64,000 nt of DNA from Datisca glomerata (Eukaryota > Streptophyta > Magnoliopsida > Cucurbitales > Datiscaceae). Positions 22,040 to 33,295 of the stretch are shown one piece after another. The notes beneath the pieces were generated by a model. The model did not search any database, was not told where the DNA came from, and saw nothing but the letters and a program-made list of their open reading frames with translations. Numbering within the stretch: the first letter of the stretch is position 1; each line of letters starts with the position of its first letter. A program made the position numbers and the translations under genes. The DNA is taken from assembly GCA_003255025.1 (NCBI GenBank), contig QANY01009110.1:1550001-1614000 (forward strand), read 5' to 3'.

Positions 22040-25000
22040 ATTTTACATCTCTCTTAGAGTCAATGCTCTATCCAAATTCATCAATCTAAATTGATAAATT
22101 AAATTGATATTTATCAATTAATTAATTTTTTTTATTTACTAATCATCTAATAATTAGAAAATATCAAATTAATTAATTTGAACATTAATTCTGCTATTCA
22201 CTAATTTAGTGCTGACACCCATCACATATGGGTTTAAGAGTATATATTTATCCAAAACACGTTTTTGGTTCAACTGATGTTATCTCTCATCTCTGTCCGT
22301 ATGAGTTACTCCCGAGACTAAATGGACCCACATGAATAAAACTATGAGATTCAAATACCTGGCTAATTTATCTCCAGAAATTCTCAACATATTTAATCAC
22401 AACATCGTACGACTCCATTATATGTCCGATTCCGAATCAACTCGCGATTCATGCTTGCTACATTTTTTATTGGTGCAAATAAACATCTTTATTTCACGGC
22501 CCACATAATATTTTACGATGTTACCCTTCATGAATATAAGTAACAAGAGTTGGATGTAAAATTATCGTTTTAGCCATCTAGTTATTATTTCCTTAACTTC
22601 TTTATTGTCTGTGAGTAAGAAAACTTGTACAGTTCATAATGTCTTATTCAAAAACTCATGTCATCGAGCATCAGACTTGGTTTATTTATTCACACACACA
22701 TCAATGAAGCGTAAGGTAATATTGTTGCTATTGTAATTTTACCACGAATTTCATATTTGTGAATCACGCAATTCTAAAATAGTTTAATCGTGATCCCAAC
22801 AGTCGAGGTATTGTCCGACAATTTGAACTCTTTCATTTGACGTATCAAATATCGCAAGTAACTATGTCAAATTTCATATTCACCTTAGGATTGATGTAGT
22901 TACGAAAACACCTTTAACGTGTAACAATTAGATTCGGAGCTAGATAAACGGCTTTACTAATTTGGATCTATTCAACACGTTCCATAATATGTTTAAGTCA
23001 ACCGTTAGAGTCTCCACTACCATACCTCAAGACCGGTATTTTTTGGTTCAATCTAACAGTCGTACTCAAACTCGATTGCCCAGTTGATCATAAGACTGCG
23101 AATACCATTCTGAACTATTTCAGAAGAGTTTGTCTATAAGTCTCATATGTCTTTACTCTTCTTACGTTGATAATAGTTTCATGTCTTAAGTAAACTATAA
23201 ACACACTTTAATTAAAGATATTTTTTTATTTATTCATAAAATTTAATAATACATAAATGTCAGATAAATAACTAAATACTCATAAATAGTTATTACACGC
23301 TACTTTATGGATACAATTCCAACAAACTCCCACTTGAACTAAAGAGTGCATGTATAATTTCATATCCTCACGCCTTCCAGATCACCATCAAATACTTTAG
23401 TTCTTAAAGTTTTCGTAAATGGTTATGCCCAGTTGTTGAGCGTCGACATGTGTGTTATTACAACATCTCCACGATGAACAATCTCTCTGTTGAGATGATA
23501 CTTCTGCTATTTGTGTTTGGATCTTTTATGGGTCTTCGATTCCTTTGAGTTTGCTACAATCCTACTATTATCGCAATAAGGTGTCATGGACTTGTCGGCA
23601 TCTGGAACGACTTCTAGAGTCTTCAGGAATTTTCTGAGCCAAACAACCTTCTTTACAGCATCACAAGTTGCCACATACTCATATTCTATGGTAGAATCAA
23701 CAATGTAAAATTATTCGATACTTTTTATACTACTACTCCGTCATTCAAGATGAACACCGATCCTGAAGTGGACCTCCTAAAATCCTTGTATGCTTGGAAA
23801 TCCGAGTCGGTATAACCCGTCATATTCAAGTAGTACCTGAAACCACAAACATCTAGTTCCTTGTTATCCTAAGATACTTGAGGATATACTTGACGACATT
23901 CCAATACTCGAGTCCAGGACTAGATTAGAAACGACTCACCGCGCCCGCGACGTAAAAAATATTTGGTCTAGTGCAGAGCATCACATACATGAAACTTCTT
24001 ACGGTTGAGGCATGTGGAATCTTTCTCACGTCATCCCCTTCTTGAGAAGTCTTGGGAGACTTCTCATTGGAGAGGCTGACACATGCCTAAAAGGAAGATA
24101 TCTCTTCTTGGAGTCTTGCACGCTGAAACGATCCATCACCATATCAATATAAGATGATTGAGACAGTACTAATTGTCTGTTCTTCCTATATCGAAAGATC
24201 TTAACACCTAAGACAAATGCAGCTTCTCCAAGATCATTCATATCAAATTACTTTGCAAGTCAAATATTGACATCAGACAATTTTCATACATCATTCTCAA
24301 CGAGTAGGATATCATCCACGCATAAGACTAGAAAAATCGCATTCCATTCATGTATCAGCTTATACACACATGGTTCATCTACTAACTGTTCAAAACTAAA
24401 GTTCTTGATAGTTTCGTCGAATATGATATTCCACGATCGAGACGCTTGCTTAAGTCCATAAATGGACTTCAACAGTTCACAAACCTTGCCCTCTTGGCAT
24501 TTCTCTATGAACCCGTATGGTTGAGCCATATAAATGCGCTCTTCAAGATTGTCATTCAGAAATGCAGTCTTGACGTCTATCTGTCTGATTTCATAATCGA
24601 GGGCAATGATAATGAACATGAGGATTCAGATGGACTTAAGCATGGCCAGTGGTGAGAATGTATCCTCGTAGTCAATACATTTCTTTTGGGTGTAACCATT
24701 GGCTGCTAGCCTAGTTTTGAATGTCTTCACATTCCCATATGTACCTCTCTTTTTCTTATAAATTCATTTACACCCCACAAGATCTACAAGCTTTACAAGC
24801 TTTAGCTTTTCAAGTTACTCCCACTAAAGAGAGGACTGATAGGACCGGTCTAAATCATTACTCGTGCCCCAACCAAGTTTGCGTCGAGGACCTTATGAAT
24901 GTTTCAACGTAAACGACTCTCTCACTTAGTTTTTAGAAAAATGAATTTTTCTTTGATTTTTAAAAAATGTAACTCTTTACAAATTTGAAAAAATAAGTTT

Positions 25001-27651
25001 TGAAAATTATAAAATTTAAATCACAATTTAAAATTTGTAACTTTTATCAAATTTACATTGTATTTAAATTATAACCCATTTTAAATTTAAACTATACTAA
25101 TGCATGTACATGTTACATGACATTCTGGTATTGACATGTCTCTATTTTTATATGTCATGTTATATGATGATACATGATTAATAATAAATCATACATTCAA
25201 AATTACCTATTCATAACTCATTTCTAATTACAACCCATAAAAAATAATAAATAAATTATAATAATTTAAATACTAATTTTCATGGCGTCAGTAATTGTCT
25301 CATTCTCCTTCAGAAAATCCCACCATTTAGTAACTTTTTACCAAGATCCTGTCTCATTCTCAAAATTTAAATTTAAATTTAAAATTTAATTTTTCAACAA
25401 TTTTTACTTTGATAAATAAATTACCAAGTAAATTAATCAATTGATTTATTTTTAAAAATAATTTATAAAAGAAATTCTAATTAACTAGTGTTAAAAAATT
25501 ACCTGATTAAATAAAAAAATAGATACTGAATTGGGTTTCGAATCAAATTCTAAATCTATGCGTATTATTTGGGGCAAGCAACATTTGCTCAGTCCAACAC
25601 CTCAATAAGTTTGGTGGGTGCATGTCAGCTCAGGGTCCAACATGGTCTTGTGCGCACTAGGTTTTTCAAAACCTAAAGTTTACTAAACCCAAATTTCCTA
25701 AACCCAAAAGTTTCCAAAACCCCCAGGATTTCCTATACCCAAAATTTTTTAAAATCTCAAAAGGTTTCCTAAACCATAATTAGGAAACCTACGGTGGCTA
25801 TGGAAAGCAGCGTGTAAGTAGTAGGCGACGGCACGATGGCGCCCCACGGCGGTGACTGAGGCGACGAACGATGACTTTTCTTACTACGACAGATTTACAT
25901 GGAATTTAAAGATATAACTTTTGCAAAAATTAAACTATATCAAATCTTATGCCTCAATTTTGGTGTGCGTCCAATCTAAAATTGAATATAAATATTTAGA
26001 GTTAATCAATCGGAATTCATTCATATAACACATTCAAACATACTTTTAATATACCATATAAAAATATATGTCAATATCACAATATTCATTCATGCATACT
26101 TTTAATCATTAAATATGTATGATAAAGAACCCAAGGCTCTGATACCAATTGTTAGATCGAGTTTTAAAAATTGAAGAAAATTAATGAACCACGAACGATT
26201 CGTCGGCTGTGATTGGGTTTAGCTTATGTTTGTGATGCAACCTTATTGCAATATCATATAAAATAATTATGGAAGTTATATATAACCCTTATATTGTAAA
26301 TTACCAAAATTCACCATCTCCCTAAACTGCTCTGTGCGATTTTTAGATCTCTCTCAGAGCCAATACTGTGTCTAAATTCATCAATCTAAATTAATAAATT
26401 AAATTGATCCTTATCAATTAATTAATTAATTTTTCATTACTAATTGTCTAATAATTAAAAAATAAAAAATTAATTAACTTGAACATTTATTATGCTATTC
26501 ACTAAATTAATGATGACACCCATCACATATAGGTTCGAGAAGTGTATTTTAGTCCAAAATATATTTTTGGTCCAACTGATGTTTCTCATTCCTGTCCTTA
26601 TCAGCTACTCCTTAGACCCAATGACCGACACGAATAAAGCTATATGATTCAAATACATGGCTAATTCGTCTCCATAAATTTGTGACCTATTTAATCCTGA
26701 CATCGTACGACACCACTATAGGTCCGATGCCAAATCAACTCTCGGTTCATGCGCACTGCATTTTGTGTTGATGCAAATAAACATCTTTATTTCACGGTCC
26801 ACATAATATTTTACGATATTATCCTTCATGAATATCAGTAACAAGAGCTGTATATAAAATTATCATTTTAATCATCTAGTTATTATTTACTTAACTCATT
26901 TATTGACTGTGAATAAGAAAGATATATCAGTGAAGTATCTTGTACAGTTCACAATGTCTTATTCAATGACTCATGTCATCGAGTACCAGGCCCGATTAAT
27001 TTATTTACACACCCATCAATAAAGCATAAACTGATATCATTGCTATTGCAATCTTATCACGAATTACATATTTGTGAATCACGCAACTCTAACATAGATG
27101 AATCGCGATTCCAACAGCTGATGTATTGTCCGGTAATTTGAACTCACACATTTAATGTATCCAATATCGCAAGTAACTAGGTCAAGTTTCGTATTCATCT
27201 CAGGATTAAGGTAATTATGAAAATACTCTTAAAGTGTAACAATTAGATTCAGAGCTAGATAAACGGCTTTGCTCTAGACTAATTTGTTACTGGTCTATTC
27301 AACATATTTTATAATATGTCTAGGTCAACCGTTAGAGTCTCCACTCCTATGCCCTAAGACCGGCATCATTTGGTTCAACCTAACAGTCATAATCAGACTC
27401 GATTGTCCAGTCGATTCGAAGACTGCGAATAATATTCTAAACTATTTTAGAAGAGTTTGTTTGGAAGATCTCACTATCTTTACTCTTCTTACGTTGATAA
27501 TAGTTTCAAGACTTAAGTAAATTATAAACACACTTTAATTAAAGGAAAACTTTCATTTATTCATAAAAATCAGTAATGCATAAATGTCAGAGAAATAACT
27601 AAATACTCATAAACAGTTATTACACCCTACTTTATGAACACAATGCCAACA
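22040..27651 (-). mobile_element. Internally deleted Ty1/copia element, minus strand
   Basis: The 5' LTR is 27651-26150, starting TGTTGGCATT and ending GATCTAACA, about 1.5 kb. It is followed by TTGGTATCAGAGCC, the tRNA-Met primer-binding site. The leader runs to about 24900 and then joins directly to reverse transcriptase, so gag, protease and integrase are deleted. RT and RNase H remnants occupy 24900-23340, with the polypurine tract at 23340-23325. The 3' LTR runs from 23324 to about 22040 and lacks its terminal part. The LTR copies differ by many substitutions, which indicates an old insertion. Confidence 0.85.
23690..24900 (-). pseudogene. Copia reverse transcriptase / RNase H remnant
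   Basis: Minus-strand RT motifs are IRQIDVKTAFLNDNLEERIY, KSIYGLKQASRSWN and CVDDILLVENDV (the YVDD-type active site, here CVDD), in an open stretch at 24619-24284. A second stretch at 24241-24026 continues (VLGVKIFRYRKNRQLVLSQ). Upstream, TRLAANGYTQKK is visible near 24680. The RNase H part at about 24000-23690 is full of stops. Without gag, protease and integrase it is inactive. Confidence 0.85.
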
Positions 27652-27890
27652 CGTTATTGGTGTGAAGATCAATTGAAATTCTGCGAATCTCAAGAATGAA
27701 AACGCGAGACAATTAATTGGACCCCGCCAATTAAGAAATTTTCCATCACAAGAAAATTTATAAAATTAGTTTTATCTCTTCTCGATACGTTTATCTGAAT
27801 ATGTATGATTGTTGAATGATTTTGTATTTAATTTGATTAAATATTAGTTTTTGATATTCTGATCAAGAATTGTCGTGGTTAATAAAAGTT
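27652..27890 (+). mobile_element. Copia LTR tail fragment, plus strand
   Basis: GTGTGAAGATCAATTG, then ACGTTTATCTGAATATGTATG and TTGATTAAATATTAG, parallel the end of the + LTR at 38490-38670. It abuts the right end of the minus-strand element, so two oppositely oriented copies are joined or nested here. Confidence 0.45.
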
Positions 27891-27899
27891 CAATTTTTT

Positions 27900-28135
27900 A
27901 AACCCGATCCAAGAGCTCCGCGCTTGATGATGGATGCTTTGTGCTCGAGATTGATTGTTGATGGTAGATGATAGTTTCCTGCACGACAGTAAACCTCAAT
28001 CGACAATGGACCTTAGTCAATGATCGACCACCGTGGCTTTGTGCCCGACGATGGACAAACAATGACTTCGTGCTTGACAATGGACCAAGATGGACCGACG
28101 ATGGCTTCGTGCTTGAGGATGGCCACCGTGGTCTT
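27900..28135. repeat. Diverged minisatellite (GATGGCTTCGTGCTTGA type)
   Basis: The words CTTCGTGCTTGA, GACGATGGAC and ACCGTGG recur about every 27-60 bases. Similar words (GTGCTTGACGATACACCA, GCTTCGTGCTTTGAC) occur at 20820-20860, on the far side of the copia cluster. Confidence 0.55.
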
Positions 28136-28282
28136 CGATTTTATTGGCCATTTTGTCATTTGAAGTTGTGAAATTTTTCACTACTTTAAATGGTGGACCG
28201 AAAAGTCATTATTGGTAAGGCAACGAATATGAATAAATGTTGATAAAGTTATAACATTTTAGGGATTCTGTTTGGCGATTAA

Positions 28283-29125
28283 GTGCTTGTTTGGTAGTTC
28301 GTACTGTAGAGTACTAAAAGCAGGACAATACTATTTTAGTACTGTCCGACGTTTGGTAAAAATATGGAGCCCGTACTAGTTAATACGGTGCGATTCTTTA
28401 GTCCCACTTAAATATGATAATTTAGTCCGCTCCTTTTGAGGGGGATTACACCGGATTAAAAAAATAAAGTTATTTTTTAATTTATATCTTAAAATGGTTT
28501 TTAAATGACTTTTTTATTAAAATAATTTTTTTAATTTATGTCTTACAGGAACTTCACTCACTAACAATTTTTTTTTTGAATTTTTGAAAGGTGTAAAATT
28601 AATTACTTATGACTTAATTTTACCAATTTTTAAAGTCATCTACTATCTTTTTCTTCCTTTTTTCTCTAAATTTTTAGAGTCTCTCAATCATATGAGTGAT
28701 TCAGTAATTATTTATATATTTTAAATGACTTATTTTGTGTATTAAAAGTTTAATGATTTTTTTAATTTCAATGTTTATAACTATAAATTATCACTATCTT
28801 AAAGTTTACGGATATAATTAAATTTGTATTTTTAGTCAAAAAATAGGAAATTTACGGTGATAGCATGAATTATATAATTTATTTTATAGTTGAAAAAAAT
28901 AACATGCTAATGAATTTTAAATATGCTTTTGCGGATCAAATCATGACAAACAATTTTACAATCTATTACTATAACGTGCCAAATATCGTATAAGTGTTAT
29001 AGTTTTTAACTAATACAATATCAAATATTAGACAGTATTATTTCATCCAGTGCAATACAATATAGTACAACCCGATAAATTTAATACAGTACTATCCAGT
29101 ACTATCCTAACTGTCAAACGAACCC
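28283..29125. mobile_element. PIF/Harbinger-like MITE with TAA target duplication
   Basis: The left end GTGCTTGTTTGGTAG and the right end CTGTCAAACGAACCC are inverted (10 of 15 positions). TAA directly flanks both ends (28280-28282 and 29126-29128). It is 843 bp, AT-rich and has no coding capacity. Subterminal GTACTG and AGTACT words are inverted between the two ends. Confidence 0.65.
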
Positions 29126-30729
29126 TAAGATTTTATAGTTATTTAATTGACAAGAAATATTATTATTGATTTTTATATATATTTGATTCAAATAAATTTT
29201 TAGTTAAAACAGAAATAAGGTTATTACGGTCAACAAAATTTGCCACTTTTAGAAAGCTGAATTCTTAAAAAATTTATGAAGTATTGGAGTCTAGATCGTG
29301 TTAAACGGGATGACCTGGCCTTGACATGAAACGACATCCTCGGACACAAGTGCAGTCAGTCATGCTTGCTCGGTACGATACACTTAAGTGTGATGTGTCT
29401 TAAGAGTGTCGCGCCCAATTGTACATGTCCTTAAACATATCAGTTTATTCCACTCCATTATATTATTTATTATGATGTACGAATGTGAGAAGCGTGAGTC
29501 TTTACCTTATGCATAAGCACAACGGCAGACCGTTGCATAAAGCAACAGTCACTGCTTTATGTAAGGTTTGACGTGTCGGGCAACTCGATTGACATTTCTA
29601 CCAAGTATGAAATTTGAATTTCTTCAATTATAACTATCCAGCAATAAGATCTTGTCTCTGCAGGAGTTTTGAGTCTCTTTGTTTTTTAGAGAATTTACTC
29701 AGTACCTTTTCCTTGTTATTTAATTAAAATTAATAATAAAACAAGAGATTAGCTTTCATAAAAATTAAACTGAGAATTTCAGTTTTGTGAAAACTGAAAA
29801 TATTCACAAATACGGTGATGATTGTCTAGAATTTCCTGGATTGGTGGTGACAAAATGAAAACTTGCACAGCCAGAAAATCCTACAATCCGAATTTCTAGT
29901 GAAATTAGAAAATTCTTAATACACGACAACATAAAATGTGAACGGAGGCAATGAGTTTCATTTTTTTCTTGTAATTTTCCTTCTATCTCCCAAATAAGTA
30001 ACCTGGTTATCGAATATCATAATATTACTAATATATAATAGTATCTTTTGATTCACGATCCGATTCGCGAGATCTCTTCAGAATCCTAGATATGATCCGA
30101 GTCTGACAATCTTGGATCAATAGATTTATAATCCAGTTAAACTAGTGGATCCATCATTAATCTAAATAAAAAATAAGTAAATAGTAATTTAGATTACAAA
30201 TCCTAATATTTAGGTTTTGTAATTCCAGTAAGTAAAACATGCCATAACATTAAACAATGAGGTGTTTGATATGTGGTTTGTTTAGGATGATCTTTAGAGG
30301 ATTTGAAAACCTTGTTTGGTTGTAAAAAATGAAGAGTATTTGATTATCAACACCTTCACTTTTCTCATTTTTGAAAGATTTTCTAATTTTGGGCATCTTC
30401 TACACTTTTTATTTCTAAAACTCACAATTTTATATGTACTATTAAAAATATATGGATTGAGTGTACAGATGTTAAATATTTTTCACTACTTTCTTTCTGA
30501 ATATATTATTTTTTTATAATCATATTCCAATGATTTTATTTCAAAAATAATTTATTTTTAATCATATACAAAAGAATCTTAGGAGTTATGACACTTTTAA
30601 TAGGTTATTAGATTTTGAAAAAAAACGCGTCTATGTTTGGCTTCATTTTAAAAGAAGCTCACAAAATAGAGTTTACACTTTTTTGAAAAGGATATGAAAA
30701 AATAATGGAATATAATACGAAAAGACAAG

Positions 30730-30961
30730 TTTTGGGATAGAGTTGTAAAAATGGCAAAAAAAAATTTATTTACAAAATGGCCAAAGAAAATTTATTTGCA
30801 AAAATGGCCGAGAATATGACCGTGGTCAATAATTATTTATTAAAATTATACAATGGTAAATAATTATTTACCATATTTCGACCATTTTTGCGATAAAAAT
30901 ATTTTCTGAACATTTTGTAACTTGAACTAGGAAATATGTCATTTTTACCGTTCTCCCAAAT
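30730..30961. mobile_element. Palindromic MITE
   Basis: The left end TTTGGGATAGAGTTGTAAAAA and the right end ATTTTTACCGTTCTCCCAAA are imperfect inverted repeats. The inner sequence is also palindromic (GGTAAATAATTATTTACC at about 30853). It is about 232 bp and non-coding. Confidence 0.6.
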
Positions 30962-31691
30962 AATGATTATCTATAATATATTAAAAATTAGGATAATATC
31001 AAAATCATTTATATACAATCTTATCCACGTGTTATTAACACATCACCCAAAACAATATTACAATTTACACGTGACATTTAATAATTGGTTACTTTTAAAA
31101 TTACAATAAATTGATCAGACAAGATATTTTTTTTTTTAAAACTCATTATCCTATTTAATGAACTCTGAGAAAAGACATTATTATAATAAATAATGTTTAA
31201 TTAATTTAAATTAAATAACTTTTAATAAATTGTAAAAAACTCATTTAAGTTTATAGAAAATAATAATTTTATTTTTATAAATTTTTTTGATACCGTGTTA
31301 GCAAGAAGAGCTTCTTCCCTAACCTACTATTGTTTTCTTTTGCAACATTGTGGTTCAAACACTACCTGGTCTGGATTTAAGTTTCAAATTTTCAATGGGG
31401 ATTAATTTTTTTCCCTTTGGAGTTGACATTATGGAGTTGTATTGGGAAAATCCAAACAGTTTGAAAAATGCAGAAAGAACATATTTTTTCTTTAAAACCA
31501 AACTCAGAAAGCTCCAAAACCCAAAACTAAATTTGAATTTTGAATTATGAAAATATAAAAGATTGCATAAAAATTGCCATAGACTAAATCCTATTTTTTG
31601 TTCATCTTTGTATCTTCTTCCTGTTCTTCTGAACATAGAAGAGAAAAATAAAGTTAGCCGTCACCCTGTAAATTTCAGGTTGGAAGAAATA

Positions 31692-31733
31692 ATAATATTA
31701 TTATTATTATTTATTATTATTATTATTATTATT
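31692..31733. repeat. TAT trinucleotide microsatellite
   Basis: About 14 copies of ATT/TAT with one interruption. Confidence 0.85.
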
Positions 31734-32214
31734 TTGTTTTGATTTTGATTTGTCATTTATAGAAGTCTTTTTCCTAATATGGTAATTTTTTCCAAATCTC
31801 ACTCACCCTTTTTTTGGCTGATTTTTTTTTTTTCATATTGTTTTTGGCTTTTTAGACAAGTGTTCTTCATGTTCTCTTCTGTAGACAACATTTTGAAGGA
31901 AAAAAAATCTAAAATCTTGATAAACCAATTCAAGAAAATCTCTTATTATGATAGTTAACCGAACTGATTTATAGTAAGATATTAGACTATTCATGATTCA
32001 ATTCTTATAAAATTTTATTTATCTATGATAAAAAATGTAAAAAAGAGAAAAAAATCTTTTTATTGGTTTTTCTTTGGTGTTAATTTATGTCCTTATTTGT
32101 AATTGACACATTGACTTGAATTTTGACCAAACCTATCATCATAAGAATATTAATTTATAAATGAATTACATATCTATATAATTAATATTTTGTTTATAAT
32201 TTAATGGGTTCTTA

Positions 32215-32223
32215 CTATATAAG
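32215..32223 (+). promoter_or_regulatory. Candidate TATA box of the HD-ZIP IV gene
   Basis: CTATATAAG lies 136 bases upstream of the chosen ATG, a plausible distance with a 5' leader of about 100 bases. AT-rich context makes chance occurrence likely, so this is tentative. Confidence 0.3.
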
Positions 32224-32358
32224 TTTTTATTTTTCTGGCATAAAACCAACATTTGAATAATTTAGGAAAGTAAGAGAAGGCAAAAAAGAAAAAAAAGTTT
32301 TCTTTTAAAGTTTATAAAGGTGAAGAAAATTACTCTGTTTGGCTGGTGAGAAAGTGAA

Positions 32359-33214
32359 ATGGATTCTGTAATGGGGAATGGAAGTTGGTCAGGTGAGGAA
32401 CAAGAAGGTTCTAATGCTCGCAAAGGCAAGAGGACTTACCATCGCCACACTGCTCATCAAATTCAACAACTTGAAGCGTAAGAGAAAAATTCCAATTTAC
32501 TCTCTCTCTACATTTACATTTTCAAAGCATAGAAGTAAGTGTTTTGTTTGTTATTTTGAATATTTTTAGAGAGAGAGGGACAGAGATGGATGAAATTTGG
32601 GTTATTAAATTGAATTTATATTTCTTGATGAATGATGACAGTGTTTAATATCAATTATCACCCCCCCTTCATTTATGTAATTTTAATTAAATTTTTGCCT
32701 TTTTTTCTCTGTGTTTAGTTTATGTGTATTAAATTTGTTTGATCAATGATGAAATGTATATGCATTATAATTTAGATTTTCTGTCTTTTTCATGCATGGA
32801 ATTAGAAATTAATTATGAGTAAAGTTCACTAATCAATTTCAATTATGTTCATTTGGGTGTATTATTTTTTCGTTTTTAATATTTATTTTTGCTATAATTC
32901 CACACAACAAACGATTTTCACTTCAATTGTGAAGCTCTTTTAAAAATCTTTAATTTGGGTTCTCTTATGTAGCATCCTTGATCATTCAAATAGTACACTT
33001 TTTTTGAAAAATAATTGGATTTTTCTTTGATGATTTTTTGAAAATACTTATCTTTGTTTATGATGATAATGATGTTAATCTGTTTATATTGAAAAGGTTT
33101 TTCAAGGAATGCCCACATCCAGATGACAACCAACGGCGGCAGTTGGGTCGGGAGCTTAATCTCGACCCGAGACAGATCAAATTCTGGTTTCAAAACAAGA
33201 GAACTCAAACAAAG

Positions 33215-33295
<81 letters not shown>

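Larger units (their letters stand above)
29129..32210. other. AT-rich spacer upstream of the HD-ZIP gene
   Basis: No gene is recognised. It holds a palindromic MITE (30730-30961) and a TTA/TAT tract (31692-31733), listed separately. Open frames at 30316 and 31350 are Phe/Leu-rich by-products. Confidence 0.5.

Noticed and set aside
29280..29600. Moderately GC-rich stretch with small palindromes around TTATGCATAAG
   Set aside because: No coding frame, tRNA-like boxes or clear terminal repeats could be established.
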